Below are positions 29,475 to 38,368 of a stretch of 64,000 nt of DNA, in pieces. How positions within the stretch are numbered: position 1 is the first letter of the stretch; each line of letters begins with the position of its first letter. Source of the stretch: Demequina lignilytica (lineage in GTDB: Bacteria > Actinomycetota > Actinomycetes > Actinomycetales > Demequinaceae); the NCBI RefSeq assembly GCF_030418305.1, contig NZ_JAUHPX010000008.1, positions 1-64,000 on the forward strand, in the 5' to 3' direction. The notes under the pieces were generated by a model, which searched no databases, was not told where the DNA came from, and saw only the letters and a list, made by a program, of their open reading frames with translations. The translations under genes were made by a program, and so were the position numbers.

Positions 29475-29505
29475 GAGAGAGCGCTCTCTCAGGGAGAGCG
29501 CTCTC
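29475..29505. promoter_or_regulatory. Two LacI-type operators
   Basis: GAGAGAGCGCTCTCTC (29475-29490) is a perfect palindrome and GAGAGCGCTCTC (29494-29505) is a second, centred 17 bases away. Both have the central CG of LacI/GalR operators. They cover the predicted transcription start of the importer operon, so the LacI protein at 32911 is the likely ligand. Confidence 0.8.
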
Positions 29506-29546
29506 AGAGGGTCGGCCATCCATTTGACGGACACAAAGGAGTGAAC

Positions 29547-30872
29547 GTGAGCGTCTCACGTAAGGCATCGCTGGGCATGGTCGCGGGCACCGCGGCCTTC
29601 GCTATCGCACTGACCGGCTGCGGCGGGTCGAGCAGCCCCGAGGGCAGCTCGTCGGCTGACGGCGACACCACCGGGGGTGAGCCGGTCACCCTGACCGTCG
29701 CCACCTTCAACGACTTCGGCTACACGGACGCGCTGCTCCAGGAGTACATGGACGCGAACCCGAACGTCACGGTGGTCCAGAACATCGCGGCGACGTCGAA
29801 CGACGCCCGCACCAACTACTTCGCCAAGCTGGGCGCCGGCGGCCTCGCGGACGTCGAGGCGATCGAGGTCGACTGGCTCCCCGAGGTCATGCAGTATGCG
29901 GACCTGGTCGAGGACCTGTCGAGCGCGGACGTCGAGGGCCGCTGGCTCGACTGGAAGACCGAGGCCGCGACCGACCCCGATGGCCGCCTGATCGGCTACG
30001 GCACCGACATCGGCCCCGAGGCGATCTGCTACGACGCCGCCAAGTTCGAGGCCGCGGGCCTCCCGACGGACCCGGCCGAGGTCGCGTCGCTCCTCGAGGG
30101 CGACTGGGCGCACTACTTCGAGGTCGGCGAGCAGTACCAGGCCGGCGGCGGTGGCGCGTGGTTCGAGTCCGCCAACGCGACCTACCAGGGCATGATCAAC
30201 CAGGTCGCCGCGGCCTACGAGGACCCGGACACCGGTGAGATCATCGCCACCGACAACGCCGAGGTCAAGGACCTGTTCATGCAGGTCACCGAGGCCGCGG
30301 GCGACCTGTCCGCGCACCTCCCGCAGTGGTCGGACGACTGGTTCGCCGGTCTCGCGCAGTCCGAGTTCGCCACCCTCCTGTGCCCGGGCTGGATGCTCGG
30401 CGTGGTCCAGGGTGCGGCCCCCGACACGACCACCTGGAACGTCGCGGACGTCTTCCCCGGCGGCGGCGGCAACTGGGGCGGCTCGTACCTGACCGTCCCG
30501 TCCTCGGGTGAGAACCTCGAGGAGGCCAAGAAGCTCGCCGCGTGGCTGACCGCCCCGGAGCAGCAGCTCAAGGCCCTCGCAGCCGCGGGCACGTTCCCGA
30601 GCCAGACCGACGCGCTGGCCGACCTGGACGCGATCAACGCCGCGTTCGCCTCGGGCGACTCGCCCACCAAGGCGGAGTACTTCAACACGGACTCGCTCGG
30701 CGACATCTTCTCCAGCCGTGCCGACGCCGTGTCGGTCGCCCCGTTCAAGGGGGAGTTCTACTTCCAGGTGAACGACATCATCCAGAACGCGCTCACCCGC
30801 GTCGAGGACGGTTCGCAGGACGCCACCACCTCGTGGGACCAGGCGGTCGCCGAGATCTCCGCGCTCGGCTGA
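29547..30872 (+). CDS. Sugar ABC transporter substrate-binding lipoprotein
   Basis: Extracellular solute-binding protein of the carbohydrate family 1 type, 441 aa. The GTG start at 29547 follows AAAGGAG and produces a lipobox LTGC at about residue 24, then a Ser/Gly linker. The body shows the family features (EYMDANPNVTVV, EAIEVDWLPEVMQYADLVEDL, GYGTDIGPEAICYD). The ligand is not evident. It is the first gene of the operon; a strong hairpin follows it. Confidence 0.92.
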   Translation: MSVSRKASLGMVAGTAAFAIALTGCGGSSSPEGSSSADGDTTGGEPVTLTVATFNDFGYTDALLQEYMDANPNVTVVQNIAATSNDARTNYFAKLGAGGLADVEAIEVDWLPEVMQYADLVEDLSSADVEGRWLDWKTEAATDPDGRLIGYGTDIGPEAICYDAAKFEAAGLPTDPAEVASLLEGDWAHYFEVGEQYQAGGGGAWFESANATYQGMINQVAAAYEDPDTGEIIATDNAEVKDLFMQVTEAAGDLSAHLPQWSDDWFAGLAQSEFATLLCPGWMLGVVQGAAPDTTTWNVADVFPGGGGNWGGSYLTVPSSGENLEEAKKLAAWLTAPEQQLKALAAAGTFPSQTDALADLDAINAAFASGDSPTKAEYFNTDSLGDIFSSRADAVSVAPFKGEFYFQVNDIIQNALTRVEDGSQDATTSWDQAVAEISALG

Positions 30873-30881
30873 TGACCTGAC

Positions 30882-30923
30882 CGGTCCGGGTCGCCTCCGC
30901 CACGGCGGGGGCGACCCGGACCG
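30882..30923 (+). terminator. Intra-operon hairpin after the binding protein
   Basis: A 14-bp stem, 30882-30895 with 30910-30923, has inner pairing in the loop. Lying between the binding protein and the permeases, it may reduce read-through or protect upstream mRNA so that binding protein exceeds permease. That role is inferred. Confidence 0.65.
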
Positions 30924-30963
30924 CGAGGCCGGCATCACGTCCTAGGAAGAAGAGACCCTCCTC

Positions 30964-31920
30964 ATGACCACCACCCCTGTGCGGCGCGAGACCCGCTCGC
31001 TGACCGCGCGACAGCGGCTCGGCAGGCTCGACGTCAAGCTGTCGCCGTACCTCTACATCGCGCCGTTCTTCATCGTCTTCGGCATCGTCGGCATCTTCCC
31101 GATCCTCTACACGGCGTACATCTCGCTGCAGGACTGGGACCTGGTGCGCAACACCGGCGAGTACATCGGCTTCGAGCACTTCACGTGGGTGCTGCAGGAT
31201 CGCGAGTTCTGGATCGCCCTGCGCAACACGTTCTCGATCTTCCTGCTGTCCTCGGTGCCGCAGATCCTGGTCGCGACCTTCATCGCCTACCAGCTCGACC
31301 ACAACCTTCGCGCGAAGACCTTCTGGCGCATGGGCGTGCTGCTGCCCTACGTGGTGGCACCGGTGGCCGTGGCGCTGATCTTCTCCAACATGTTCGGCGA
31401 CAAGTACGGCCTGGTGAACACGGTCCTGAACGACCTCGGCCTGAACAGCATCCTGTGGCATACGGACGTGATCCCCAGCCATATCGCGATCGCGACCATG
31501 GTCAACTTCCGCTGGACGGGCTACAACGCCCTGATCCTGCTCGCCGCGATGCAGGCCATCCCGCGCGACCTCTACGAGGCGGCGGCGATCGACGGCGCCA
31601 GCTCCCTCCGCCGGTTCTTCTCCGTCACGGTGCCGCAGATCCGGCCCACGCTGATCTTCGTGATCCTGACCTCGACCATCGGCGGCCTGCAGATCTTCGA
31701 CGAGCCCCGCATGTACGACCAGACCGGCACCGGCGGCGCGAACAAGCAGTGGCTGACGCTGACGATGTACCTCTACAACACCGGCTGGGGCAAGTTCGAC
31801 TTCGGCCGTGCCGCCGCGATCGCCTGGATCCTCTTCCTCATCATCGTGGCGTTCTCCCTGATCAACTTCTTCATCACCCGCCGGCTCGTCGCCGACGACG
31901 CGAGCGGAGGCAAGCGATGA
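30964..31920 (+). CDS. Sugar ABC transporter permease (MalF family)
   Basis: 318 aa, six membrane segments, cytosolic N-terminus. EAA loop EAAAIDGASSLRRFFSVTVPQI. TVPQIRPTLIFVI and the preceding GYNALILLAAMQAIP match the UgpA/LacF-type subgroup. No long P2 insert, unlike the MalF-type protein at the start of the window. Overlaps the next gene by 4 bases. Confidence 0.92.
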   Translation: MTTTPVRRETRSLTARQRLGRLDVKLSPYLYIAPFFIVFGIVGIFPILYTAYISLQDWDLVRNTGEYIGFEHFTWVLQDREFWIALRNTFSIFLLSSVPQILVATFIAYQLDHNLRAKTFWRMGVLLPYVVAPVAVALIFSNMFGDKYGLVNTVLNDLGLNSILWHTDVIPSHIAIATMVNFRWTGYNALILLAAMQAIPRDLYEAAAIDGASSLRRFFSVTVPQIRPTLIFVILTSTIGGLQIFDEPRMYDQTGTGGANKQWLTLTMYLYNTGWGKFDFGRAAAIAWILFLIIVAFSLINFFITRRLVADDASGGKR

Positions 31921-32825
31921 GCACCGCGACCACCACCCCCACGCCGGTCACGGCGGAGCCCCACGCGCCCGCGCCCAAGCGTCGGTTCCGCTCGACCGCC
32001 ATCACGTCGCGCCGGCCCGGCTGGTTCACCTACGGGTCGCTCGGCATCGTCCTCGTCGCCGCGATCTTCCCGTTCTACTGGTCCTTCCTGATCGGTTCGG
32101 GCGACCAGTCGACGATCTACCGCGACCTCACGTGGATCCCGGGCGGCAACTTCCTCGCCAACGCCGCGACCGTGATCGACAACCCCGCGATCAACTTCTG
32201 GAAGGCGCTGTCGAACTCGGTGATCGTCTCGACCACCACCGCGGTGTCGACCGTGGTGCTGTCGACGCTCGCCGGCTACGCGTTCGCGAAGCTCCGCTTC
32301 AAGGGCTCGGGCCCGCTGCTGGTCGCCGTGATCGCGACCATGGCGGTCCCCGTCCAGCTCGGCGTGGTGCCGCTGTACATCCTCATGCAGGAGTACGGAT
32401 GGACCGGCCACCTGGGCGCGGTGATCGTGCCGGGCCTCATCACGGCCTTCGGCGTGTTCTGGATGACCCAGTACCTGCAGCAGTCGCTCCCGACCGAGCT
32501 GATCGAGGCGGCACGTGTCGACGGCTGCTCGATGATCCGCACGTTCTGGCATGTGGGCCTGCCCGCGGCGCGACCGGCGGCCTCGATGCTGTTCCTGTTC
32601 ACGTTCGTGACCAGCTGGAACAACTTCTTCTGGCCGTTCATCGTGCTCGACCAGCAGAACCCGACGCTGCCCGTCGCGCTGTCGCTGCTGCAGGCGAACT
32701 ACTTCGTCGACTACTCGCTGGTCCTCGCCGGCGTGCTGCTCGCGACGGTCCCGCTGATCCTGCTGTTCATCTTCACCGGACGGCAGCTGGTCTCGGGCAT
32801 CATGCAGGGGGCCGTCAAGGGCTGA
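31917..32825 (+). CDS. Sugar ABC transporter permease (MalG family)
   Basis: 302 aa. Start at 31917 is fixed by the ATGA overlap with the preceding permease. EAA loop EAARVDGCSMIRTFWHVGLPAARP. No ATP-binding subunit follows; the operon ends with this gene and the regulator. Confidence 0.92.
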   Translation: MSTATTTPTPVTAEPHAPAPKRRFRSTAITSRRPGWFTYGSLGIVLVAAIFPFYWSFLIGSGDQSTIYRDLTWIPGGNFLANAATVIDNPAINFWKALSNSVIVSTTTAVSTVVLSTLAGYAFAKLRFKGSGPLLVAVIATMAVPVQLGVVPLYILMQEYGWTGHLGAVIVPGLITAFGVFWMTQYLQQSLPTELIEAARVDGCSMIRTFWHVGLPAARPAASMLFLFTFVTSWNNFFWPFIVLDQQNPTLPVALSLLQANYFVDYSLVLAGVLLATVPLILLFIFTGRQLVSGIMQGAVKG

Positions 32826-32910
32826 CGGGCTCCTGCCCCACGAACCGTTTCCGCGCCATGGGGCCGTCTGGAACGATGGTCCCATGGCTGCGGGCAAGGG
32901 AACGAGTGAC

Positions 32911-33927
32911 ATGACGACGACGTCACGGGCTCACGCCCCCACGCTCGAGGCGGTCGCCGCGCGGGCGGGAGTCTCGCGCGCGACGGTCTCGCGCGTGGTC
33001 AACGGCTCGCCGACGGTCTCCGCGCCGATCGCCGAGGCCGTGCGGCAGGCCATCACGGAGCTCGGCTACGTGCCCAACCGCGCCGCGCGCTCGCTCGCGA
33101 GCCAGCGCGCGCAGGCGATCGCGCTGATCGTCCCCGAGGATGTCGGGCGGTTCTTCGGCGACCTGTTCATCTCGGACGTGGTGGCGGGCATCGACGAGCG
33201 GCTCGAGGACAGCGACTACGTGCTCAACCTCATGATCGCGAACCACGACCCGACCGGGAAGACGATGCGATACCTCGCGGGCGGCGCGGTGGACGGCGCG
33301 ATCGTCGTGTCTCACCACACGAGCGACAAGTTCCTCGGCCGCCTGGTCGAGACTCTGCCCGTCGTGTTCTCCGGCCGCTCCACCATGGGGGACGACCAGG
33401 TCAACGTGGTCGACGTCGACAACCGCCACGGCGGATGGCTGGCGACGCGCCGCCTGATCGAGCGCGGCTGCCGGCGGATCGGCATCATCACCGGACCCTT
33501 GACGATGCAGGGCGCGACCGACCGCCTGGCCGGCTGGCGGGACGCGCTCGACGAGGCCGGGCTCGAGCCCGGCCCGGTCGCCGACGGCGACTTCACGATG
33601 GTGGGCGGGGTGCGCGCGATGCGCGAGATCCTCGACACCCATGGGCACGTCGACGGGATGTTCATCTCCTCGGACCTGATGGCCTCCGGCGCGATCCCGG
33701 TGCTGCTGTCGCGTGGTCTGCGGGTGCCGGAGGACGTCGCGGTGGTCGGCTTCGACGACAGCTCGGCGGCGACGAGCACGGCGGTGCAGCTCACCACCGT
33801 GCGACAGCCGTCCCGCGAGATGGGGCGGCTCATGGCGCAGATGCTGTTCGACGTGCTCGACGGCCGCATCGCGAGCCCGAACGAGCTGATCCTGCCGACC
33901 GAGCTCGTGGTGCGCGACTCCGCCTGA
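32911..33927 (+). CDS. LacI-family repressor
   Basis: 338 aa from the ATG at 32911, which has AAGGGA 9 bases upstream; an in-frame ATG at 32884 would add 9 residues and cannot be excluded. The helix-turn-helix (TLEAVAARAGVSRATVSRVVNGSPTV, shown here only as family start to end) is followed by the hinge GYVPNRAARSLAS and a periplasmic-binding-like effector domain (~65-335). It directly follows the importer operon and most likely binds the palindromes at 29475-29505, released by the transported sugar. Confidence 0.9.
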   Translation: MTTTSRAHAPTLEAVAARAGVSRATVSRVVNGSPTVSAPIAEAVRQAITELGYVPNRAARSLASQRAQAIALIVPEDVGRFFGDLFISDVVAGIDERLEDSDYVLNLMIANHDPTGKTMRYLAGGAVDGAIVVSHHTSDKFLGRLVETLPVVFSGRSTMGDDQVNVVDVDNRHGGWLATRRLIERGCRRIGIITGPLTMQGATDRLAGWRDALDEAGLEPGPVADGDFTMVGGVRAMREILDTHGHVDGMFISSDLMASGAIPVLLSRGLRVPEDVAVVGFDDSSAATSTAVQLTTVRQPSREMGRLMAQMLFDVLDGRIASPNELILPTELVVRDSA

Positions 33928-33940
33928 GCGCCCGGCGCGG

Positions 33941-34492
33941 TCAGCGCGGCGCGAGCCCGTCCATGAGCAGCCGCCACGAGGCGGCCGCACGCGCGTGGCG
34001 GGCGGCGGGAGGCGTGGTCGTGATGACGGCCGTCACCAGCCCGACCGCGAGCATCAGGTCGTCCAAGGTCGCGTCCCGGCGCACCTCGCCGGCCGCCGTC
34101 GCGCGCTCGAGCACGGGCTGCAGCGCGAGGCGGATGCGGCGCGTGAGCTCGCGCTGCGCGGGAGCCTCCTCGTCGACCGCGAACAGTGCGATCACGGCGG
34201 CGGAGCCCTCGATCTGATGGGTGATGAGGTCGGTGACCTCCCGCAGGCGCGCGTCGGGGCGGGCGGCCAGCTCCTCCACGGCCTCCATGTTCTGGTCGAA
34301 CACGGCCATGGCGATCGCCTCGCGGGTGGGGAAGTGGCGGTACAGCACCGCCTGGCCCACGCCCGCGGTGCGCGCGATCGCGGACAGCGGCGCCCGCGCG
34401 CCCTGCTCCGAGAACACCTCGCGCGCCGCAGCGAGCAGCGCCGCGCGGTTCTCCGCCGCCGCTCCTGGTCCCCGGTTGGTTCTCACCGCCAT
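33941..34492 (-). CDS. TetR-family regulator
   Basis: 183 aa. N-terminal helix-turn-helix (~15-62: LLAAAREVFSEQG, GVGQAVLYRHFPTREAI) and a helical ligand domain. A TATAGA box on its own strand lies 8 bases before the ATG, so the message is probably leaderless. Divergent from the SDR at 34593, with an 8-4-8 palindrome between. Ligand unknown. Confidence 0.88.
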   Translation of the reverse strand: MAVRTNRGPGAAAENRAALLAAAREVFSEQGARAPLSAIARTAGVGQAVLYRHFPTREAIAMAVFDQNMEAVEELAARPDARLREVTDLITHQIEGSAAVIALFAVDEEAPAQRELTRRIRLALQPVLERATAAGEVRRDATLDDLMLAVGLVTAVITTTPPAARHARAAASWRLLMDGLAPR

Positions 34493-34516
34493 GAGACGAA
34501 TCTATAGTGGAACCTA

Positions 34517-34536
34517 TCCGGACAACGATGTCCGGA
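34517..34536. promoter_or_regulatory. Probable TetR operator
   Basis: TCCGGACA-ACGA-TGTCCGGA: perfect 8-base arms around a 4-base spacer in the 100-base region between tetR and the SDR gene. It covers the region expected for the tetR -35 box, fitting autorepression and control of the SDR. Confidence 0.75.
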
Positions 34537-34592
34537 CCTGGCTCAGCGCGGAGCCGACGCCGTCGGCGGTCGCGCCCGATCAAGGAGCACGC

Positions 34593-35675
34593 ATGTCCCC
34601 CACCAGCACCTCCCTCACCGGCCTCAGCGGCGACACCAAGATCGCCGACTGGCTCTCCCACCCGTACGGCGGCCCCGTGATCCGCCAGATGCTCGTCGAC
34701 TCGGGCCAGAGCGAGAAGGCGATGAACCCCGTCAAGCGCTTCTCGATGAACAAGCTCATCAAGATCAGCGGCGGACGCTTCACCCAGGACACGCTCGACG
34801 ACCTGATCGCGCGGGCGGAGGCGGCCGCGGCCGCCGATACCGGCGCGCCCGCGGCGCCCGCCGGCGCCGTCGACGAGGCCCCGAGCGCCGCGCCCGAGGC
34901 TCCCGAGCAGCCCGACTGGGAGGAGCGGATCACCGAGGGCCGCTTCGCCGGGCAGACCGTCGTGGTGACGGGGGCGGGCTCCGGCATCGGCCGCGCCACC
35001 GCGTCGCGCGTCGCCCGCGAGGGCGGCCGCGTGATCGCGCTCGACATCTCCGCGGACCGGCTGACCGCGTTCGCGGCCGAGCACGACGGCCTCGACATCA
35101 CCACGGTGACCGCCGACGTCACCAAGGACGAGGACATCGCGCGGGTGCTCGAGGCGGCCGGCGGCCCCATCGACTCGCTCGCGAACGTCGCGGGGATCAT
35201 GGATGACATGACCCCGCTCCACGAGGTGTCGGACGAGGTCTGGGAGCGCGTGTTCGCGGTCAACGTCGTCGGTCTCATGAAGCTGTCGCGGGCCGTGCTG
35301 CCCCGCATGCTCGAGGCCGGCCGCGGGTCGATCGTCAACATCGCCTCCGAGGCCGGCCTGCGCGGCTCCGCGGCGGGCGTCGCCTACACGGCGTCGAAGC
35401 ACGCGGTGGTCGGGATCACCCGGTCGAGCTCCTTCATGTACGGCCCGAGCGGCATCCGGGTCAACGCGGTGGCGCCCGGCGGCGTGATCACCAACATCGA
35501 GGCGCGGTTCGACTCCGCGCTCGGCCAGGATCGCGTGATGGGGGCCCTGGCCGTCGCCCCGCCGCCGGTGACCGCGGATCAGCTCGCGGCGTCGATCTGC
35601 TTCCTCCTGAGCGACGACGGCGTCAACCTCAACGGCGCGATCCTCCCGTCCGACGGGGGCTGGTCCGCGATCTGA
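34593..35675 (+). CDS. Short-chain dehydrogenase with extra N-terminal helical domain
   Basis: 360 aa; the start at 34593 follows CAAGGAGCACGC. Residues ~1-80 form a helical module (TKIADWLSHPYGGPVIRQML, ISGGRFTQDTLDDLIARA) similar, as far as I remember, to the C-terminal tail of some actinobacterial GH3 beta-glucosidases. An Ala/Pro-rich linker (~80-110) joins it to a classical SDR domain with TGAGSGIG, NVAGIMDD (variant of NNAG), Ser in NIASEAG and YTASK. Substrate unknown. Probably repressed by the divergent TetR. Confidence 0.85.
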   Translation: MSPTSTSLTGLSGDTKIADWLSHPYGGPVIRQMLVDSGQSEKAMNPVKRFSMNKLIKISGGRFTQDTLDDLIARAEAAAAADTGAPAAPAGAVDEAPSAAPEAPEQPDWEERITEGRFAGQTVVVTGAGSGIGRATASRVAREGGRVIALDISADRLTAFAAEHDGLDITTVTADVTKDEDIARVLEAAGGPIDSLANVAGIMDDMTPLHEVSDEVWERVFAVNVVGLMKLSRAVLPRMLEAGRGSIVNIASEAGLRGSAAGVAYTASKHAVVGITRSSSFMYGPSGIRVNAVAPGGVITNIEARFDSALGQDRVMGALAVAPPPVTADQLAASICFLLSDDGVNLNGAILPSDGGWSAI

Positions 35676-35697
35676 GCCGCCGCATCGTCCCGCCGAG

Positions 35698-35722
35698 GGC
35701 CCCCGGAACGTCTCCGGGGGCC
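35698..35722 (+). terminator. Hairpin after the SDR gene
   Basis: A perfect 10-bp stem (35698-35707 with 35713-35722) and 5-base loop sit directly before the -10 box (TACGGT, 35728-35733) of the next, leaderless gene. Confidence 0.7.
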
Positions 35723-35739
35723 TTCGCTACGGTGGTCGC

Positions 35740-36333
35740 ATGATCCTCACGCATCGTGGAAAGTCCCCGACCATCGATCCGACCGCGACGGTGGCGCCCA
35801 CCGCCGTCGTCTGCGGGGACGTCCGCGTCGGGCCCGGCGCACGCATCCTGCACGGCGCCGTGCTGACGGCGGAGGACGGCCACGTCAGCGTGGGCGAGGA
35901 CACGGTGGTGATGGAGAACGCGCTGGTCAAGGCGCGTGCGGGTCATGACGTCCGGATCGGCGACGCCGTGGTGATCGGGCCCCATGTCCACGTCAACGGG
36001 GCCGAGGTGGGCGACGAGTGCTTCATCGCGACCGGCGCGGCGATCTTCCCCGGCGCGGTGATCGAGCACGGGTGCGAGGTGCGGATCCGTGGCGTGGTGC
36101 AGGTCAACACGCGGCTCACGACCGGGACCGTCCTGCCCATCGGATGGATCGCCGTGGGCACCCCCGCGGCCATGCTGCCCCCCGAGCGCCACGAGGAGGT
36201 CTGGGCCATCCAGCAGGACCTCGACTTCTCGGGCACCGTGTACGGCGTCGACCGCACCACGTCCATGCGCGAGCTGCTGCGGCGCCAGAGCGAGTTCTAC
36301 GGGGCGCACGCGGACGACGAGGTCATCGGCTGA
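35740..36333 (+). CDS. Gamma-carbonic anhydrase-like hexapeptide-repeat protein
   Basis: 197 aa, left-handed beta-helix of hexapeptide repeats (IDPTATVAPTAVVCGDVRVGPGARILHGAVL onward; only repeat periodicity is cited). A His pair in GPHVHVNG sits where the YrdA/PaaY/CaiE group has metal ligands, but the usual first His is not obvious, so activity is uncertain. The C-terminal helix (EEVWAIQQDLDF) caps the trimer. The start is leaderless behind TACGGT. Confidence 0.82.
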   Translation: MILTHRGKSPTIDPTATVAPTAVVCGDVRVGPGARILHGAVLTAEDGHVSVGEDTVVMENALVKARAGHDVRIGDAVVIGPHVHVNGAEVGDECFIATGAAIFPGAVIEHGCEVRIRGVVQVNTRLTTGTVLPIGWIAVGTPAAMLPPERHEEVWAIQQDLDFSGTVYGVDRTTSMRELLRRQSEFYGAHADDEVIG

Positions 36334-36366
36334 CGTTCCGCTCGCCGGGAGGCCGGCACGACGCGA

Positions 36367-36401
36367 GCGAGGCCCCGAGGGCGCATCCCTCGGGGCCTCG
36401 C
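36367..36401. terminator. Bidirectional terminator hairpin
   Basis: A perfect 15-bp stem (36367-36381 with 36387-36401) and 5-base loop lie between the convergent hexapeptide-protein gene and hsp20. Confidence 0.8.
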
Positions 36402-36470
36402 GGCGTCCCCGGACTCGTGCCGCCGGGGGCGGGCCGGGCGGCGGTCTCGGTCCGCCGCCGTCCGGTCACG

Positions 36471-36917
36471 TCAGTCGGTGCTGACCTCGATGCGGCGCGG
36501 CTTGGCCGACTCGGCCTTGGGCACCGTCACCGTGAGCAGCCCGTCCTTGTAGGTCGCGGCGACCTTGTCGGGGTCGACGCGGTCGGGCAGGCGCACCGCG
36601 CGGTGGAAGCGTCCGAAGCGCCTCTCGACGCGCCGGAAGCCCTCGGCGTTCTTCTCCTCGTAGAAGTCGCGCTTGCCGGAGACGGTGAGCACGTTCTCCT
36701 CGAGGGACACGTCGACCTCGTCGGGCTTCACCCCGGGCAGCTCCACGTGCATGGTGAAGCCGTCCTCCGTCTCCTCGACGTCGAGGGCGGGGCTGAAGGC
36801 TCCGGACAGGGTCGTGTCGGTGTCGCCGAGGAACTGCTGGACGATCCGCTGGAAATCGTCCGGCCACGGCGTCGCGGCTGAAGCCGGAACGGAGCGACGA
36901 AGAACCTCTCGTGCCAT
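36471..36917 (-). CDS. Hsp20 small heat-shock protein
   Basis: ATP-independent holdase chaperone, 148 aa. The alpha-crystallin domain (~45-135) has VELPGVKPDEVDVSLEENVLT in outline and ends with DGLLTVTVPK. The start at 36917 follows a full AGGAGG. A HAIR operator lies ~90 bases upstream, so the gene is probably derepressed on heat shock through HspR. Confidence 0.93.
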   Translation of the reverse strand: MAREVLRRSVPASAATPWPDDFQRIVQQFLGDTDTTLSGAFSPALDVEETEDGFTMHVELPGVKPDEVDVSLEENVLTVSGKRDFYEEKNAEGFRRVERRFGRFHRAVRLPDRVDPDKVAATYKDGLLTVTVPKAESAKPRRIEVSTD

Positions 36918-37005
36918 GATCTGACCTCCTGAACAGGACTCGTGGCCCGGGAGGGATGGCGCCCTCTCGGGCGAGCGCGGGATGCGCTCCGCCTTCAGGA
37001 TAGGA

Positions 37006-37026
37006 CTTGAGCGGCCTGGACTCAAG
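37006..37026. promoter_or_regulatory. HAIR element (HspR operator)
   Basis: CTTGAGC-N7-ACTCAAG matches the HspR consensus CTTGAGT-N7-ACTCAAG except for one base. It lies upstream of hsp20 on the leftward side and ~250 bases before the rightward amidase gene. Confidence 0.85.
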
Positions 37027-37044
37027 TCTTGTTCCACCCCCTTT

Positions 37045-37143
37045 CCGGACAGTCCGCACGGATCTCGACGGGACACGCCGTCCGGGGACCGCGCGGACCT
37101 GCGACACGCCGCGGAACCAGGACCGACTCCGTGCGGAGCGTCC
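37045..37143. repeat. Inverted-repeat element (copy 2)
   Basis: CCGGACAGTCCGCACGGA at 37045 and the GGACAGTCCGCACGGA-like complement at ~37128-37143 (TCCGTGCGGAGCGTCC) form imperfect terminal inverted repeats. GACACGCCG at 37072 has the same offset as in the copy at 29251. It lies in the hsp20/amidase divergent gap (36918-37255), which has no gene; TAGTCT at 37195-37200 may be the -10 box of the amidase gene. Confidence 0.55.
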
Positions 37144-37255
37144 GAGGGCGGGCGGGGCGGCGGGGCGCGGAAGTGCCGCCGGCGGGGCCGGGAGTAGTCT
37201 CGGGACACCGACGTCGGCCGCCGCCGGGCGGCCCGGTCGCAGCGAGAGGGGCCCC

Positions 37256-38368
37256 ATGGCCGACTTCGACGGCATCCTCCAGCCGGGGGACCGGGTCCCC
37301 GACGGCGCGCGCTACCTGCCCGCGGACCCGGCGCTCGTCCACTGGGGCCGGCTGCCGCGCCGCGGCGACGCCGCCGTCATGGTCGTGGACCCCGGCGAGG
37401 AGCTGGTGGTCGACACCGTCAGCCATGAGGGGATCCTCGCGGACCAGGGCTCGGACCCCGTCGGATTCTTCGGTGGCCACGGGGTCGATCGCGGCGGCGT
37501 CCTGGACGATGCGGTCGCGATCGCCGCGACCCGGACGCGCGAGGCGACGGACGGCCCGCACGTGGTCACAGGGCCCATCGAGGTGCGGGGCGCCCGACCG
37601 GGCGACCTGCTCGCGATCACCCTGCTCGACGCCACCCCGCGCGTCGACTACGGGGTCATCTCGAACCGGCACGGGCGCGGAGCCCTGCCGGGCGAGTTCC
37701 CGCAGGGCCCGGGGGAGGTCAGCGTGTTCACCCCGATCGCGCGGGACGATGCGGACGGCGAGGACGGCGGCGGATGGACCGGTCGGCTGCCCCTCAGCCC
37801 GGACGGCGAGCGCGTGGTGCAGTTCCCGCTCGCCCCGTTCCTCGGGATCATGGGCCTGGCCACTGATACCAGCGAGCGCGCTCACTCGGTACCTCCGGGC
37901 GCGCACGGCGGCAACATCGACATCCGCCACCTCACCGCCGGTGCCACCCTCTACATCCCGGTCCAGGTGCCGGGCGCGCTGGCCTACGTGGGTGATCCGC
38001 ATTTCGCGCAGGGTCACGGCGAGGTCTCGCTCACCGCGCTCGAGGCCTCGCTGCGCGCCCGGATCCGGCTCGACCTGATCGACGCCACCGCGGCGGCGCG
38101 CGACTTCGGCGATCTCGCCTCGCCGCTCGCCGCGGACGCGACCCATCTGATGCCCACCGGCCTCGACGAGGACCTCGACGAGGCGATGCGGGCCTGCGTC
38201 CGCCAGGCCATCGCCCTGCTGGGCGCGCGCTACGGGATGGCCCCTCACCTCGCCTACGCCTACCTGTCCGCCGCGACGGACTTCGAGATCTCCCAGGTGG
38301 TGGACCTGGTCAAGGGCGTCCACGCCCGCATCCGCCGCTCCGACTTCGAGGGGGTCGCCCGTGCCTGA
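37256..38368 (+). CDS. Acetamidase/formamidase family protein
   Basis: 370 aa; start after GAGAGGGG. FmdA/AmdA-family features: VVTGPIEVRGARPGDLLAITLL, APFLGIMGLA, PPGAHGGNIDIRHLTAGATLYIPV in outline, and DPHFAQGHGEVS. The family hydrolyses small amides to ammonia and carboxylate. It overlaps the AtzH-amidase gene by 8 bases and heads the ureide operon, so it may release ammonia from formamide, oxamate or a similar late product. That assignment is inference. Confidence 0.88.
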   Translation: MADFDGILQPGDRVPDGARYLPADPALVHWGRLPRRGDAAVMVVDPGEELVVDTVSHEGILADQGSDPVGFFGGHGVDRGGVLDDAVAIAATRTREATDGPHVVTGPIEVRGARPGDLLAITLLDATPRVDYGVISNRHGRGALPGEFPQGPGEVSVFTPIARDDADGEDGGGWTGRLPLSPDGERVVQFPLAPFLGIMGLATDTSERAHSVPPGAHGGNIDIRHLTAGATLYIPVQVPGALAYVGDPHFAQGHGEVSLTALEASLRARIRLDLIDATAAARDFGDLASPLAADATHLMPTGLDEDLDEAMRACVRQAIALLGARYGMAPHLAYAYLSAATDFEISQVVDLVKGVHARIRRSDFEGVARA

